DNA of 64,000 bases from Siphonodentalium dalli (taxonomy: Eukaryota > Mollusca > Scaphopoda > Gadilida > Siphonodentaliidae), in NCBI GenBank assembly GCA_032622095.1, contig CP136063.1:115526723-115590722 (forward strand). The letters are read 5' to 3'. Each line of letters opens with the position of its first letter. Within the stretch, counting starts at the first letter, position 1. The notes under the pieces were generated by a model, which was not told the DNA's origin, searched no databases, and was given only the letters and a program-made list of their open reading frames with translations. Shown here piece by piece: positions 1 through 11,157 of this stretch. The position numbers were made by a program, and so were the translations under genes.

Positions 1-195
1 AGAGCAGAATTATGCCAAAAAAATAAGGATTCAGTTGGAAATACGGCTTGTTGCCATTCATCGGAAAGCTCTCACCATTGATATCTTACTGAGAGCTTTC
101 CACCGAATGGCAAGAAGCCATATTTCCGACAAAATCAAGAAAAATTTCCCATAATTCTGCTGTTGTTAAAGGGTCATATACTTTGGGTATTACTC
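1..195. mobile_element. Tc1/mariner-type palindromic MITE, copy 1 (cut by window start)
   Basis: Shares the family core (CAGAATTATG, CGGAAAGCTCTC and their complements) with the copies at 3556, 5643, 10939 and others. Left and right halves are inverted copies of each other. The left terminus lies outside the window; the right end is degenerate (GGGTATTACTC followed by TA). Confidence 0.75.
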
Positions 196-917
196 TATAC
201 AGTACATGTAGCTTGTCTATAATTCCAAGGGATATCTGAAAGATTTTATTCAATGTTGATGATCGCTACACATAACTGAGAACGAAAAACAAGTTTGAAT
301 ATGAAATCAATCAGTTCAGTCAAACAGAAAAGCTATTCAGTTATTCGGACCTGTTCTCCACGTTGAGGGTGGGCACGGTGGGACGTTTATGCATAAACCT
401 GTCAAGACAGCCAATTACCTTGACAAGCCGGCCTTATAATTATATAATAATACAGCGCGTTTATACTGTGCTATTATTGTGTGAGATTCATACAGTACTG
501 CTAAGATCAGACAAAGGGACCTGAACGAAGCACAACCTTTCACAAGCATCGTCTGTGCTGAATAGGAAAACACTTAGCTGCGGGCTGTTTTGCTGGAGTT
601 ATTGTAATTTAGTGAGTTGAAAGGCCGCCCCACAACAGTTGTAGCGTGACATAACATTCACAGTTTTGACTTTAAATTAAAGACATTTGGCAAGGATTAC
701 GTTGATTATGTTATTTCAAAGGTAGAAGGCAAATCATTATGGCAAGCCACGGGGAGTACGGTTTGAGCTAGTGACTCAGAATATATAAAGCCACCTTCAG
801 GTTCAGCCGAAGATTGGTGGCTTGATCTCGATTTATACTGCTGTACATTTGTGGCTTTGTATTTTCTTTCCTACTTTGATTGGTTGCTTTGTTTATGTTG
901 TGCAGTTTCGACCAAGC
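196..917. other. No gene or recognised repeat seen
   Basis: AT-rich sequence without a long open frame or clear repeat. A short tract of alternating purine-pyrimidine near 445 is not unusual. Confidence 0.4.
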
Positions 918-918
918 C

Positions 919-1397
919 TGAGAATATGGTGCTGAACATTTGCAAAATAAAGTCCATAGAGGGTGAATTTAGTGATGCTACCCCACACAGCAGGCTTGCT
1001 TCACTAAATTCAATCTTTGAGCACCTCATTCTGCTTTAATAGGCCTCATCTTCTCAAGAAAGTATCTTTATTATAAAATTAACATGTAATATTATTAGTT
1101 TCTTTTGAAACTTCTTCACAAAAATTATTTTTATTTTTTAGTTTAGTTTCTCTATATCCTCAAATTGGCAGACAACGCAATGCATAATCGAGGTGCCCAA
1201 CATGTGCATATCACAATCTTCATCATCTAGAAACCTAAATCTGAGTCTAGGTCTCCCATAGCAGACGAGGCCATATACTAGTAGTACGAGGTCCCCAGAG
1301 GATGAATTTGGTGATGGTAGCCCCTGCAGTGGAGTAGCGTCTCTAAATTCACTCTCTGGGGGCCTCTATCTGCAAATGCCTGGCACCATATTTTGAG
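919..1397. mobile_element. Fold-back element FB, copy A
   Basis: Terminal inverted repeats of about 26 bp (left AATATGGTGCTGAACATTTG; right complement with TGCCAGGCATTTGCA). Just inside each end is a separate palindrome containing the GTGAATTTAGTGATG word and its complement, so the element folds into two hairpins joined by a spacer. A second copy with the same organisation lies at 5921-6330. No coding capacity. Confidence 0.7.
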
Positions 1398-2633
1398 AAA
1401 TGGTATTTGGCGACTACATGTATACAATGAATTTGATTTCCAATGGCTGGAAAGTTCCAATAATTTATCATGAATTCATGATGTCCAATAGCTAACATCA
1501 TGAAGAGTGACGCTATCTGACTGATTCGAGTTGTTTCTCATGCACTCGCCTTGAGTGGACAGCGCTCTATTGACAATAGCGCCTCAAGTGAGAACCCGAC
1601 GTTAAGAGACACTAATTAATCACTATCGACCTTCCGTGGAGCAAAAAATCAATACTCGGGAGCCTGAGATAAGTGGACCCATAAATGGGAAAGAATTATC
1701 TGGTCAACGATCCAGAAAAAACGCAGTGATACATGCATCCAATATTAATGTAACTCTCAGCCAAATAAAGTTACCAGTATTAGATTTAAATATCTGAGCT
1801 TCAACTGAAATCCAACCCTACAAAAATCGAATGGCAAATTAAAGTCAACCTACTACTATTATAGCTACGCGATCTATGATTCTTAATATAAAGTGGTAGT
1901 TTATGTTCATCAACCTTCCAATTACAATATAATTACATGTAGGTTGCATCTCAGTCTCTTTGAAAAGCCAACGAAAATCCTATTAGATGTACGCCTCTAG
2001 ATCACTCGATTAAAATTGTTTTCTGTATTGATGGGATTCCCTCCAATTCATTGGAGAGTGGCAGACCATGCACGATTTCATTTGGTTAATGACGATTTCA
2101 TTTGGTTAATGACGTAACATATCACTTCAAGGCAGAATCCAACCTCTATAAAATGCCAATAGTGATGACAGACGTTGTTTCCTGGTTGGTCATATTTAAA
2201 TAGTGAGATCAGAGGTCAGTGACATGTCGACAATTTTCCTACACATTTAATATCAAACACAACTAATGTTGTAAAACTGAATACAGGTGTACATGTATAT
2301 CCATAACTAATTATACTCATCGCAATCAATATACAGACATCATCTTCGAGTTTTGATCAATTAACGAAATTCATGACTGATTATTCTTTTGCATCTCGTT
2401 GTTTTTATAACTACTTCTAAATACTACAATCTCAAAAACATTTACTAAGCCAGGAATGCACTTCATATTTGGAAACGATTTATGTCAATGTTCTCTCTCC
2501 GATGTAAGATAAATAATCTTGTATTCCTAATGTTTAAAGCCAGGCTATCTAGACTCTGTGTAGACCTTGAGTTTGTGGTGTCTCCACATAAGATTTCCCT
2601 TAATTAATTGTAAACTTTTAAGTATTAATCATT
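1398..2633. other. No gene seen; one 20-bp tandem duplication
   Basis: AT-rich non-coding sequence. The only structure I see is an exact 20-bp direct duplication at 2073-2112 (GATTTCATTTGGTTAATGAC twice, head to tail). Confidence 0.45.
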
Positions 2634-3023
2634 TTAACCCTTTACCCAACAAACCGGCCAAATAAAGCTTCAACAGCCTAAAATATCTTCGGTCTGTCTC
2701 AATAGAAGCATACAAATATGGATATCATTGGAACCGGCTCCTTGACCACATTGTGATAGTTACAGTTATGCCCTGTGCCAATGCATTCTCTTATATATGC
2801 GAGTCGACCATAGGTCGCCTCGCATATATAAGAGAATGCATTGGCCTAACAAAAATCTTTTTTTAACACTTTTTACCATTTTTTCTTACATTCTTTAACA
2901 ATTTTATAATTTTTAATGTGTTAAGCCAATGCATTCTCTTATATATGCGAGGCGACCTATGGTCGACTCGCATATATAAGAGAATGCATTGGCACAGGGC
3001 CCTTCTGTTGGGTAAAGGGTTAA
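2634..3023. mobile_element. TTAA-flanked (piggyBac-type) MITE with double palindromes
   Basis: TTAA at 2634-2637 and 3020-3023 flanks an inverted repeat starting CCCTTTACCCAACA. TTAA target sites and CCY termini are the hallmark of piggyBac elements. Inside, 2770-2850 and 2921-2999 are each a near-perfect palindrome built on GCCAATGCATTCTCTTATAT, and the two are also inverted copies of each other. A fragment of the same core recurs near 21500. No ORF. Confidence 0.75.
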
Positions 3024-3519
3024 TGTATATCTCAAGCTGTTATTTTTGTTAGAGATGCTATCTCCTTAAATGATTTAGGCCTCTATTTACACTTCTAAAT
3101 TGAGGCATAACTTACATGTTGCAAATTAATGTACCATGAATAACCTGACAAGGATCAGCATAATTGTGAAATCAATATACATGTATGGTAGTTTAACCTG
3201 TTGGCTGCTATACATGTATGTCCGTACTGAGTACGGACCTACTTCAGAAAACTAGCAGTCGGCCATTATTCATAACTGGAACTCAGAGATAAGTGCATCG
3301 GAACAACTTTATCTCACATTTACAAACAGTGTATGATGTTCCTTGATTATGAATGATAATAGCCTGTCAAATGAGTCAGTTTTATGGTTTTCGTGATATT
3401 CCCGTTATATTTTTCCACTGGAAAATGGCAATAATGTCATCAGCCCAGCACTCGACGTCACATCATTACCGTTAATGGCTGACTGGTTCGGTTTTTTCAG
3501 TTAATTACTTGGTGGAGAG

Positions 3520-3972
3520 TTAACCCTTTCTATGCTAAATACTCAATGATGAGTACAGTAATGCCCCAAGTAATCGACTCTTTAACTACAGCAGAATTAT
3601 GGGTAACTTTTCAGGATTTAGTCGGAAATATGGCTTGTTGCCATTCATCGGAAAGCTCTCGGGGAGAGCTTTCCAATGAATGGCAACAAGCCATATTTCC
3701 GACTAAATCCTGAAAAGTTACCCATAATTCTGCTGTAGTTAAAGAGTCGATTACTTGGGGCATTACTGTAGTTCCCTTAGGAAATGTTCAGATAATAAAT
3801 GTTATTTGTTGAATCTATTATCTGAACATTTCCCACGAATAAAATGAATAAATCTGCATTGTCTGCTTTTATTACCTGAACACCCCACCAAATGAATAAT
3901 AGACTATTCCAATGGATACCTTTATAACTGAATTGGAGATTCCATGTAATATTGGAAGTAAGAAAGGGTTAA
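3520..3972. mobile_element. TTAA-flanked (piggyBac-type) MITE carrying a nested mariner-type MITE
   Basis: TTAA at 3520-3523 and 3969-3972 brackets inverted ends CCCTTTCT / AGAAAGGG. Interior words (TTATCTGAACATTTCC, CTTTATAACTGAATTGGA) recur at 27421-27507 plus 29143-29230 and partly at 44200-44340, so this is one member of a dispersed family. The mariner-type MITE at 3556-3768 sits inside it and is therefore younger. Confidence 0.65.
3556..3768. mobile_element. Tc1/mariner-type palindromic MITE, copy 2 (best preserved)
   Basis: 213 bp flanked by TA on both sides. Ends are CAGTAATGCCCC and its complement; the two halves are nearly perfect inverted copies meeting at about 3660. TA target duplication and CAGT-type ends fit the Tc1/mariner superfamily. 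No coding capacity. Confidence 0.85.
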
Positions 3973-5640
3973 TTATGATCATCCATGGTAAAATATAATT
4001 TCTGGTATGATTGAATTTCAATCACGTTTGAAATGGGAATGCGATAACATATTCGCACTGATATATAAACTTGTATAAAAGTGATATGGTTCAGAAATGA
4101 AATGTCTCATTAATTTCCGCTTGTCAGGAATGAATTTTATTGTTTAATAGGAATTATATGCTTTGTTGGGAATTATATACTGATCAAAGTAACAGTATAT
4201 AATCATATCCATATCTTGTTGATCATTTCTCTTGTTCTAAAAGCAGAGCAGATAACAAGTGAGTACTAACTAGTTAGCAAGTACCCGATATTAGACAATG
4301 TGATTGGCTGTTGTCAGATACCTACAAGGCGGGATTACAAATAGCATAGGAAATGAATCAGCAGACAATGCGGAGAATACAACGGGGATTATACAAAGGT
4401 ATTGGAATGCGACCCACAGCCTGCATGGAACATCACACTATTGACGCTAATGTCGATATGTAATTGGACGTGAATTATGAGTGGCGAGCCAGCCCTGATC
4501 AATACCAAGATCGACACGGCAAATAGAAGAGACACCGTGGCAGCTATACAACGACCGAATCAATAACATGATCGCGCAGACGGAAGGTCTATACGCTTAC
4601 AGTGTATATTTGCTCAATAGCTATTTTATCGCGAGTGATAAAGTGCTAACCGCTCGGTGTAGTGGTAGACTATTATCGAGTGGTCCTTATAACTGGTGAG
4701 ATTAGTATGTTTCCATAGAACAGCTTGGTTATCAATACCGCCAGGTACTTTGAGCTGATTTCAAGATTGTGTTATGGCAGGGTATGTGCATAGCAAAGGA
4801 ACTATGCAATGTATGACCATGTGAACTCTGACCTTCAGATCGGTTCAGACAAGAAACTATCTATACAAACACTGAACTGTTCAGTCATAATATATCTGTT
4901 AAACAAAATCAAGGTTGAATACTTTTGATAGTAACATAATACAATTTGTCGTGCTTAACTAGTTGTTAATATCAAATGATGTAGCCTACAATATTTAATA
5001 TGGATATATGAAACACATTTTGAATTGTTGTCCAGTATATGAAATGGACATGGCTCATTTAAACATACAATTATTTATAATTTAGGAGTGATATTAAAAC
5101 ATACCTAGTGAACTACGGTATGCAGTATATTTCTGACCAAAACACCTTTCATGACGTGCTGAAAATCATGATTTCTGTCCGATGAGGTGTGCAGTCTTCA
5201 TAATAAGACAACAGGAGGGAAAAAGAGCCCCTTTTTTGTTGCAGAGGTGGTAATTTCTATGCCATTAATATTAAATTCTTTCAGAGGCATATAAAGTCTA
5301 AATAAAAGTACTAGTATTTCATGTTTTATGGACCTACAAGTCCTACATGTGTTTTGATCCCCAGAACAGGAAAGGAATGTGACAGAAGCGAGAATTATTT
5401 CGAGTATACATGTAATTTGAGGTTCCTTACAGCCAAGGGAGTTTTAATATTATGCAAATACTAGTACATGTACTTGTCAGACTAAAGCAAAGGATTGAGA
5501 TTATCAAAAGACCTGCCGATATATACATATCTATAAGATATACAGAGTCTGTTCTAAAGTAGTCAGACTGCAAAAATACCATCTACATCCTAAATCATCC
5601 ATGCTTAATGCACTACAGGGTAAGAGAGTGCAGAATACAA
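3973..5640. other. No gene or repeat recognised
   Basis: AT-rich, stop-dense in all frames. A stretch near 4640-4700 briefly resembles a tRNA A-box but has no matching B-box or cloverleaf. Confidence 0.45.
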
Positions 5641-5642
5641 TA

Positions 5643-5853
5643 CAGTAATGCCCTAAATAATCAACTCCTTAACCACAGCATTATTATGGTAACTTTTCAG
5701 GATTTAGTTGGAAATATGGCTTGTTGCCATTCATCGGAAAGCTCTCAGTGAGAGCTTTCCAATGAATGCCATCAAGCCATATTTCCGATAAATCCTGAAA
5801 AATTACCCATAATTCTGCTCTGGTTAAGGAGTCGATTATTTAGGGCAGTACTG
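5643..5853. mobile_element. Tc1/mariner-type palindromic MITE, copy 3
   Basis: 211 bp bounded by TA (5641-5642 and 5854-5855), ends CAGTAATGCCCT and AGGGCAGTACTG. Same arms as the copy at 3556, with scattered substitutions. Confidence 0.85.
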
Positions 5854-5920
5854 TATAGATGTTATTTATGCTGAAACATTTTAATAACTTGTGGCATTTA
5901 TTATCAAGCCTTGAAGCAGC

Positions 5921-6330
5921 GTGTCTGACATTTGAAGAATGAGGTCCCCAGAGGGTGAATTTAGTGGTGCGAGCCTGTAGAGTGGGCATGCATCACTAAT
6001 TCACCCACTGGCGACCTCATTCTGCTTAGGCCTCATCTTTATGGGAAGTATCTATAGTCTCCAATTAACATTGTTTTTCCCTTTTGTTCAGTTTCTATCC
6101 TCTAATTTGCAGAAGATAAAATGCATAATCGACAGTAATCGAGGTGAATTTTCAGTGAACATCAATCACTGTCTTCAACTGGGAACTTCAATCTGATCCT
6201 ATTAAGTCTCCCAAAGCAGTTGAGGCCTAAGAAGAATGAGGTTCCCAGAGGGTGATGCTAATCCATTGTGCAGGACAGCATCACTAAATTAAACCCTCTG
6301 GGTACCTCATACCACAAATGTCAGACACAC
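5921..6330. mobile_element. Fold-back element FB, copy B
   Basis: Ends GTGTCTGACATTTG and CAAATGTCAGACAC form the outer inverted repeat. Two internal palindromes carry GAGGTCCCCAGAGGGTGAAT-type arms, in the same order as copy A at 919-1397; the spacer (TAGGCCTCATCTT, ATGCATAATCGA) is also shared. Confidence 0.7.
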
Positions 6331-6725
6331 TATTTACAGGCTTGTCAACTGTACCCTTTCGTAAAACACAACACACATCTGAACTATGCCAAAATGTAAA
6401 TATTTAGTTTTTCGTTTGTCCTAAATTAATGACTGATAAAACGATTTCCAGGCTTTTTATTATGTGTGGTACATAATGCTATTAAATGAATCTGTGATAT
6501 ATCCATACATGATAAACAAATGTCCTGATATACCAGTGTAATGGTTAAAGACTTATTGTGCACTTATTTGAGTCACTGATAAGTGAGTATCTAGGAACCT
6601 GCTCATTGAAAGAATGTGGCAATCAACTAATATTATTGTATATATATAGCAGATATGGCACAGTAGCATGTTATATAATATATGTCTGCAAAACATGCAG
6701 AGCGTTAAATTGGGACAAATTTATT

Positions 6726-6795
6726 GACGGTAAACAAACGGTGTAAACCATTCCACCAGTGACGGTAAACAAACGGTGTAAACCATTCCACCAGG
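6726..6795. repeat. 35-bp exact tandem duplication (2 copies)
   Basis: GACGGTAAACAAACGGTGTA begins each 35-bp unit; the units differ only at the last base. Confidence 0.9.
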
Positions 6796-7314
6796 ATAGT
6801 CCCTGCTTATTGTAATATAATAGTGACATTGCATGCTACCAACTCCAATATATATTGAAAATAACTACTCTGAGCATGATTATTCTTTTGGCTCATATTA
6901 CTGTACTAGTACTTTGCTAATGCCTAGGAACAATTTAAAGGCACACATAACAGAAGTTAAATGTGAATAATTATAAAAGTTTGTACAACCATCGTCAGTC
7001 ACCAAGATGTAAATGGAAAAATACATACTAGTACACTATAGACTTTGTTCTGATTATTCTTCAATAATGAGCCTTATGTAAACATTACTATTACAGTTCC
7101 AGCCATTTTACCAACAAACATTTGAGCAAATGGTGATCTACTGGTACATTACAAAAGGAGAGAGCGTTGAAAAATATTCCAGAACACAGATTTTCAATTT
7201 AAAATTTTTGATTGCCATTACATACATGTACATGTATGATGGCAATGTTTGTTGATAAAATGACTCACTATAAGGGTAAGGTTTATTTTGTATCGAATGT
7301 ATGTTGTGTCAAAC

Positions 7315-7367
7315 CTCTCTCCCTCTCTCCCGCTCTCTCTCTCTCCCTATCTCTCTCTCTCTCTCAC
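7315..7367. repeat. CT-rich microsatellite
   Basis: Imperfect (CT)n/(CCCTCT)n tract. The open frames crossing it are low-complexity artefacts. Confidence 0.85.
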
Positions 7368-7460
7368 CCTTTACTTCCGTATTACAATGTTATACCCATA
7401 TCTCAATCCTAAACATGTAATAACATTCCAATCAAACAAAACTATATATCCCGTCTGCTT

Positions 7461-7492
7461 TACCTCAAGTGATATTTCTGTCACTTGAGGTA
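7461..7492. other. Short perfect hairpin
   Basis: 12-bp stem TACCTCAAGTGA with an 8-nt loop, about 240 bp downstream of the coding exon's donor, i.e. inside its intron. Function unknown. Confidence 0.6.
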
Positions 7493-7734
7493 ACATTTAT
7501 TCCACGAGGAGGAATTTAAAAAAGCATTTGCTTGTTGTCCGATCCTCTTCATAAATCTCTTTGTATCTACATGGATATTGTGTCTGTGTTATATGTTTGA
7601 TTTTTTTTAAATAAATATTGTTTACACCAAGAGTAAGGTTTGATTTTTCACATTTACCCGCTGTGTGTGCCTTATTTCCCGTTAATCTTTTTGCTAAACA
7701 GAAAATTATATATCACTATAACTTTTTTTCCTAC

Positions 7735-8507
7735 CTTTTCTGTTTTGATTTTCTTGATGGGCACGCTAATACCATCCTCAACTTTAGCATCAAAGTCGTA
7801 TGGATCAATAACAGCACTCTCTTTCTTGACTTCTGGTAAATCAGCTAATCGTACTTCCGCACAGGTAGCCAAGCCAGAAGATCGATCAGCATCTAATCCC
7901 ACAGTCTTATTAGAAGCAGAATTCACTGATAACTGGTCCTTTCCCTTCACTGAATCCTTAACAATTTTCTCACGTTTATTATACACGCCCTTCACTTTAG
8001 GGCTCTTGCAATTATCCTTGTCATTTGCTGCATTGTTTTTCATTTTAATATCCATTTTATTATCTACAAGTCCGTTAGACGTACTATTATTGCCAGAAGT
8101 ACCTGTTTTCATATTATCCTGGTTTTCTGAATTTTTCAAATTGTCATTTTTCACGATTTCGTGTTTCAAGTTTATATCACTTTTTGTAGATCCAATGTTT
8201 TTACGCTTTATTTTCATTTTTAATCCACGATCGACGGTTACATGGTGTTCTGAGCTCATTTTGTTGCTCCCTTCAATAGGGGTTAGGGTTGCTGCACTCT
8301 TGCTGTTGGTGGAGCCCGCCTGAGACTCCAGGGACACGGGATGCTTGTGTTTGTCATGTGTGCGAGATAACTTCTGCCCTGCGGCAGCTGCAAACATGAG
8401 ATAACTCCCGTGCGGTTTGGCCGAATTTTCACTGCCACTGCAGTCTTTGGGTGCAGCCAAATTTGGCGAGTTGTCTTTCATTTGAGTCTGTCATATGTTT
8501 GAAACAC
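7735..8507 (-). CDS. First coding exon of a lysine/serine-rich nuclear protein, possibly ZNF608/609 (Scribbler)-like
   Basis: Exon read on the minus strand. A splice acceptor (TTTATCTTTCAG, ending at 8508) precedes the exon and a donor (AAAAG|GTAGGA, GT at 7734-7733) ends it, so 773 nt. The coding part runs from ATG at 8481 to 7735, exactly 249 codons, leaving phase 0. An in-frame TGA lies between acceptor and ATG, so this ATG is the first possible start in this frame; the preceding intron is then in the 5' UTR. The protein is hydrophilic, rich in K, S, N and D, with a basic NLS-like cluster (KMKIKRKN) near the middle and no membrane segment. Its last 24 residues hold an acidic-to-basic motif (DPYDFDAKVEDG, then KKIKTEK). 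This layout reminds me of the N-terminal region of ZNF608/609 and insect Scribbler, transcriptional regulators, but that is from memory and tentative. The downstream exons are not in the window, so the next intron exceeds 7.7 kb or the gene continues outside. Being a coding exon is much surer than the family name. Confidence 0.6.
8429..8494 (-). other. Upstream ATG with short overlapping reading frame (uORF)
   Basis: An ATG at 8494 lies 13 nt upstream of the presumed start at 8481, in a different frame. It opens a 21-codon frame that overlaps the start of the main ORF and stops at 8429. Neither ATG has a purine at -3, so leaky scanning is possible. If the exon is used as drawn, this uORF would reduce or tune translation of the main protein. 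Confidence 0.3.
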
Positions 8508-8697
8508 CTGAAAGATAAAGATTCAATAATCAATAAAATTATTCTCAAATAACGATCACATGATGAGGAAAAACAAAATAGGAATACTGCCATTACGATC
8601 ATAACATGGCCATTTGTTTGGTAAACACGTCTCAATGTGTCATTCTGATTGTACATGGTCATTTCGATAAGAAATGATAATTTGTGAATGCACATAG

Positions 8698-8824
8698 TCT
8701 TTCCGATGAATGGAAAGAAGCCATATTCATCGGAAAGAATCCATATTTCTGACTAAATCCTGAAAAGTTACCCATAATTTTTCTGCTGTGGTTAAGGAAT
8801 CCATTATTTATTTATTTATTACTG
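8698..8824. mobile_element. Tc1/mariner-type MITE, copy 4 (rearranged, left end lost)
   Basis: The right half and right terminus (ATTACTG followed by TA) are recognisable; the left half is reduced to a scrambled CCGATGAATGGAAAGAAGCC stretch. It lies in the 5' intron just upstream of the coding exon. Confidence 0.65.
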
Positions 8825-8826
8825 TA

Positions 8827-10140
8827 CAAGCGATGAGGAAATCATAATATGTCAGTGCCTCATACAATCCGATATAAAATAAGGGCATTGCCGCAATAAA
8901 GCTTTTATACCCCATTTGTTGGAAACTACTGAGTGGATAATACCCAAGAATTATACATTGTGTATCTATTAATATAGGCTATACTATCCAAAATCTGAAA
9001 CATATACGAGCAATCTTAGTTATTTACCTACCCCATCTGCCGGCTGAATTTTATGACTGCTTAGTTGCGGTATACTACATGTATGCCTGTTTTATAATTT
9101 CCCCCAAAACTTCTTCATATATAAATTTTACTCTAGAGATTTGCATGGAATTCATTAAAAATTTGTCACTCAAATTGACCTCCCTCTTAAAAGTAAATAC
9201 TTCGGATTACTTCAACTTCAACAATTAATTACTTCAAAAATGCTCCTGGCTAAAAGTTCATCACAAATTATATTACACAAGATTCGGAACAAACTTATAG
9301 GACATTTCAATGGAGGATATCTGAATAGAATAAGAGCAGCTGCAAGAAAGAACAGCACTCCAGACCTTTGTGTGGAAATTATCTTCAGAGGTCATGTCAA
9401 ATTCAATGAGAGGTGTTAACTACATGTGAAATCCTCTTTGCATTCAATGCCCCATACATGCAGGTGGGAGGTTTATGTGTTTTTACACAGTGAGCACACA
9501 TTGTTCCCCTGATCTCCTGTCTGGATAACAAATATTTTATGGCAGTTTTATTCAGGCCTGTTAATCTGAGTAGTTATGCAGGCCAACTCTCTGTAATTAG
9601 TTCAGGCTTGAGTGATCTACTTGTTGTGTGCTTGTTTGCCAATTAGAAGAATGCCAGGGTGACCCCCAAGGCATGATAGAAATGTAGAAATGAATTTTTA
9701 TTATTACTGCATATGTAAATTAACCCTTTGGTTACATTTGATAAACATGGCTAATAAACTTTTGAAAAAATTCTGACATGAATCTATCTTGTTATATTTA
9801 TATATCTACATGTATAATTTTTATATTTATACTATATGAATGTCACACTCTGTATTGCTCTTTTGTATATATGCTTATGCTCAATTGTCTACATGTGTTG
9901 CATCTATTAGCCATTAAAAAATTATCTATCTATAAGATATATAACCTCTCACTGCTAAATGACCTCATGTACATACATGTATGCTGGGCCATTAACACTA
10001 TGGCCATTTTCCAGAGGAAAAATATTAAAGGGAATATCACGAAAGCCCAAAAACTGACTCTGTTGACACAACAAAGGCTATTATCATTCACAATTCTGAA
10101 CATCGTACAATGTGTAAAACTTTGAGATACAATGAATGGT
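8827..10140. other. No gene or clear repeat seen
   Basis: AT-rich DNA; the open frame near 9778-10125 has no recognisable features and is AT-biased. Confidence 0.4.
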
Positions 10141-10189
10141 TCTCTGAGTTTCAGGCACAGGAACAGGGATGTGGCTGGAGGGTTTTCAT

Positions 10190-10330
10190 TGGGTGGGGGG
10201 GGGGGGGGGTCCACCTTGGAATTTCCAACTGTACACACCTCCCCTGAACCAGATCTAAATCCAAGGTATGCAGAAAAATCCATTTGTACATCAACACCCC
10301 TCCCCCCCCCCCCCAGGTTGGAAATTTCCA
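10190..10330. repeat. Poly-G / poly-C bounded inverted repeat
   Basis: A G-run at about 10194-10209 and a C-run at about 10303-10316 face each other, each next to a TTGGAAATTTCCAAC-like palindrome. It may be a small MITE remnant; the ends are not certain. Confidence 0.4.
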
Positions 10331-10580
10331 ACCTGATATCCCCCTTAAAGTGTTGGAATATTTCCAACTTTATAATTTCACTGAGATGAAAATTAGGACT
10401 ACCGGAAAATATAGTAATATATGCTACTATTTAGTGTTGGTCTAAACACAACAAATTCCCCACTAATTATGGTTGGAAAATCAAACAACGAGAACAGTTT
10501 CAAGTGCTGGGAAATTGTGATCAGCCATTTACAAGAACTGTTACAATGAAGAACAAGCCAAATTAATAGAATTGTGGGTA

Positions 10581-10938
10581 CAGTAATGCCCTAAATAACC
10601 GACTCCTTAACCACAGCAGAATTATGGGTAATTTTTCAGGATTTAGTCGGAAATATGGCTTGTTGCCATTCATCGGAAAGCTCTCAATGAGAAATCAACT
10701 GTAAATAGGCCACATTATTAGAGAAAGCTGGTGGGCTGGGGATTTGGCTATGGACCTACATGTACGACCTAAAATTCATCTCAGTCCAAAAGTTTTTCAG
10801 TTCTTGCAAATATGTCAGCTCACAATGGTCCCGCACACAACTAACATTTTGTTGACATTCTTGAAGTAGTGTTAATCTGAATTAAATAGTCATTCAGGCC
10901 ATTCATTAGCTCAGATCATGTACTTGTTATGGCAGCTA
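10581..10938. mobile_element. Left half of mariner-type MITE plus a second repeat segment
   Basis: After TA at 10579-10580 the left MITE terminus and arm run to about 10690, then switch at AAAGCTCTC|AATGAGAAATC to a different segment that runs to about 10938 and abuts the complete MITE at 10939. The same junction and segment occur in the long MITE at 13759-14151. A diverged relative of the segment alone lies at about 39715-40235. Confidence 0.7.
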
Positions 10939-11155
10939 CAGTAATATCCTAAACAATCGACCCCTCCTAAACCACAGCAGAATTATGGGAAATGTTTCAT
11001 CATTTAGTCGGAATTATGGCTTGCTGCCATTCATCGGAAAGCTCTCGGTGAGAGCTTTGCAATGAATGGCAACAAGCCATATTTCCAACTAAATCCTGAA
11101 AAGTTACCCATAATTCTGCTGTGGTTTAAGGAGTTGATTATTTATGGCATTACTG
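10939..11155. mobile_element. Tc1/mariner-type palindromic MITE, copy 6
   Basis: Complete: TA, CAGTAATATCCT ... GGCATTACTG, TA; 217 bp with both arms intact. Confidence 0.85.
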
Positions 11156-11157
11156 TA

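Noticed and set aside
4640-4710. tRNA-like A-box (GGTGTAGTGGTAGAC)
   Set aside because: No T-arm consensus, no acceptor pairing and no cloverleaf.
7640-8323. 227-codon plus-strand frame
   Set aside because: It lies antisense to the spliced exon at 7735-8507, is hydrophobic noise (antisense of K/S-rich codons), and has no splice or domain support.
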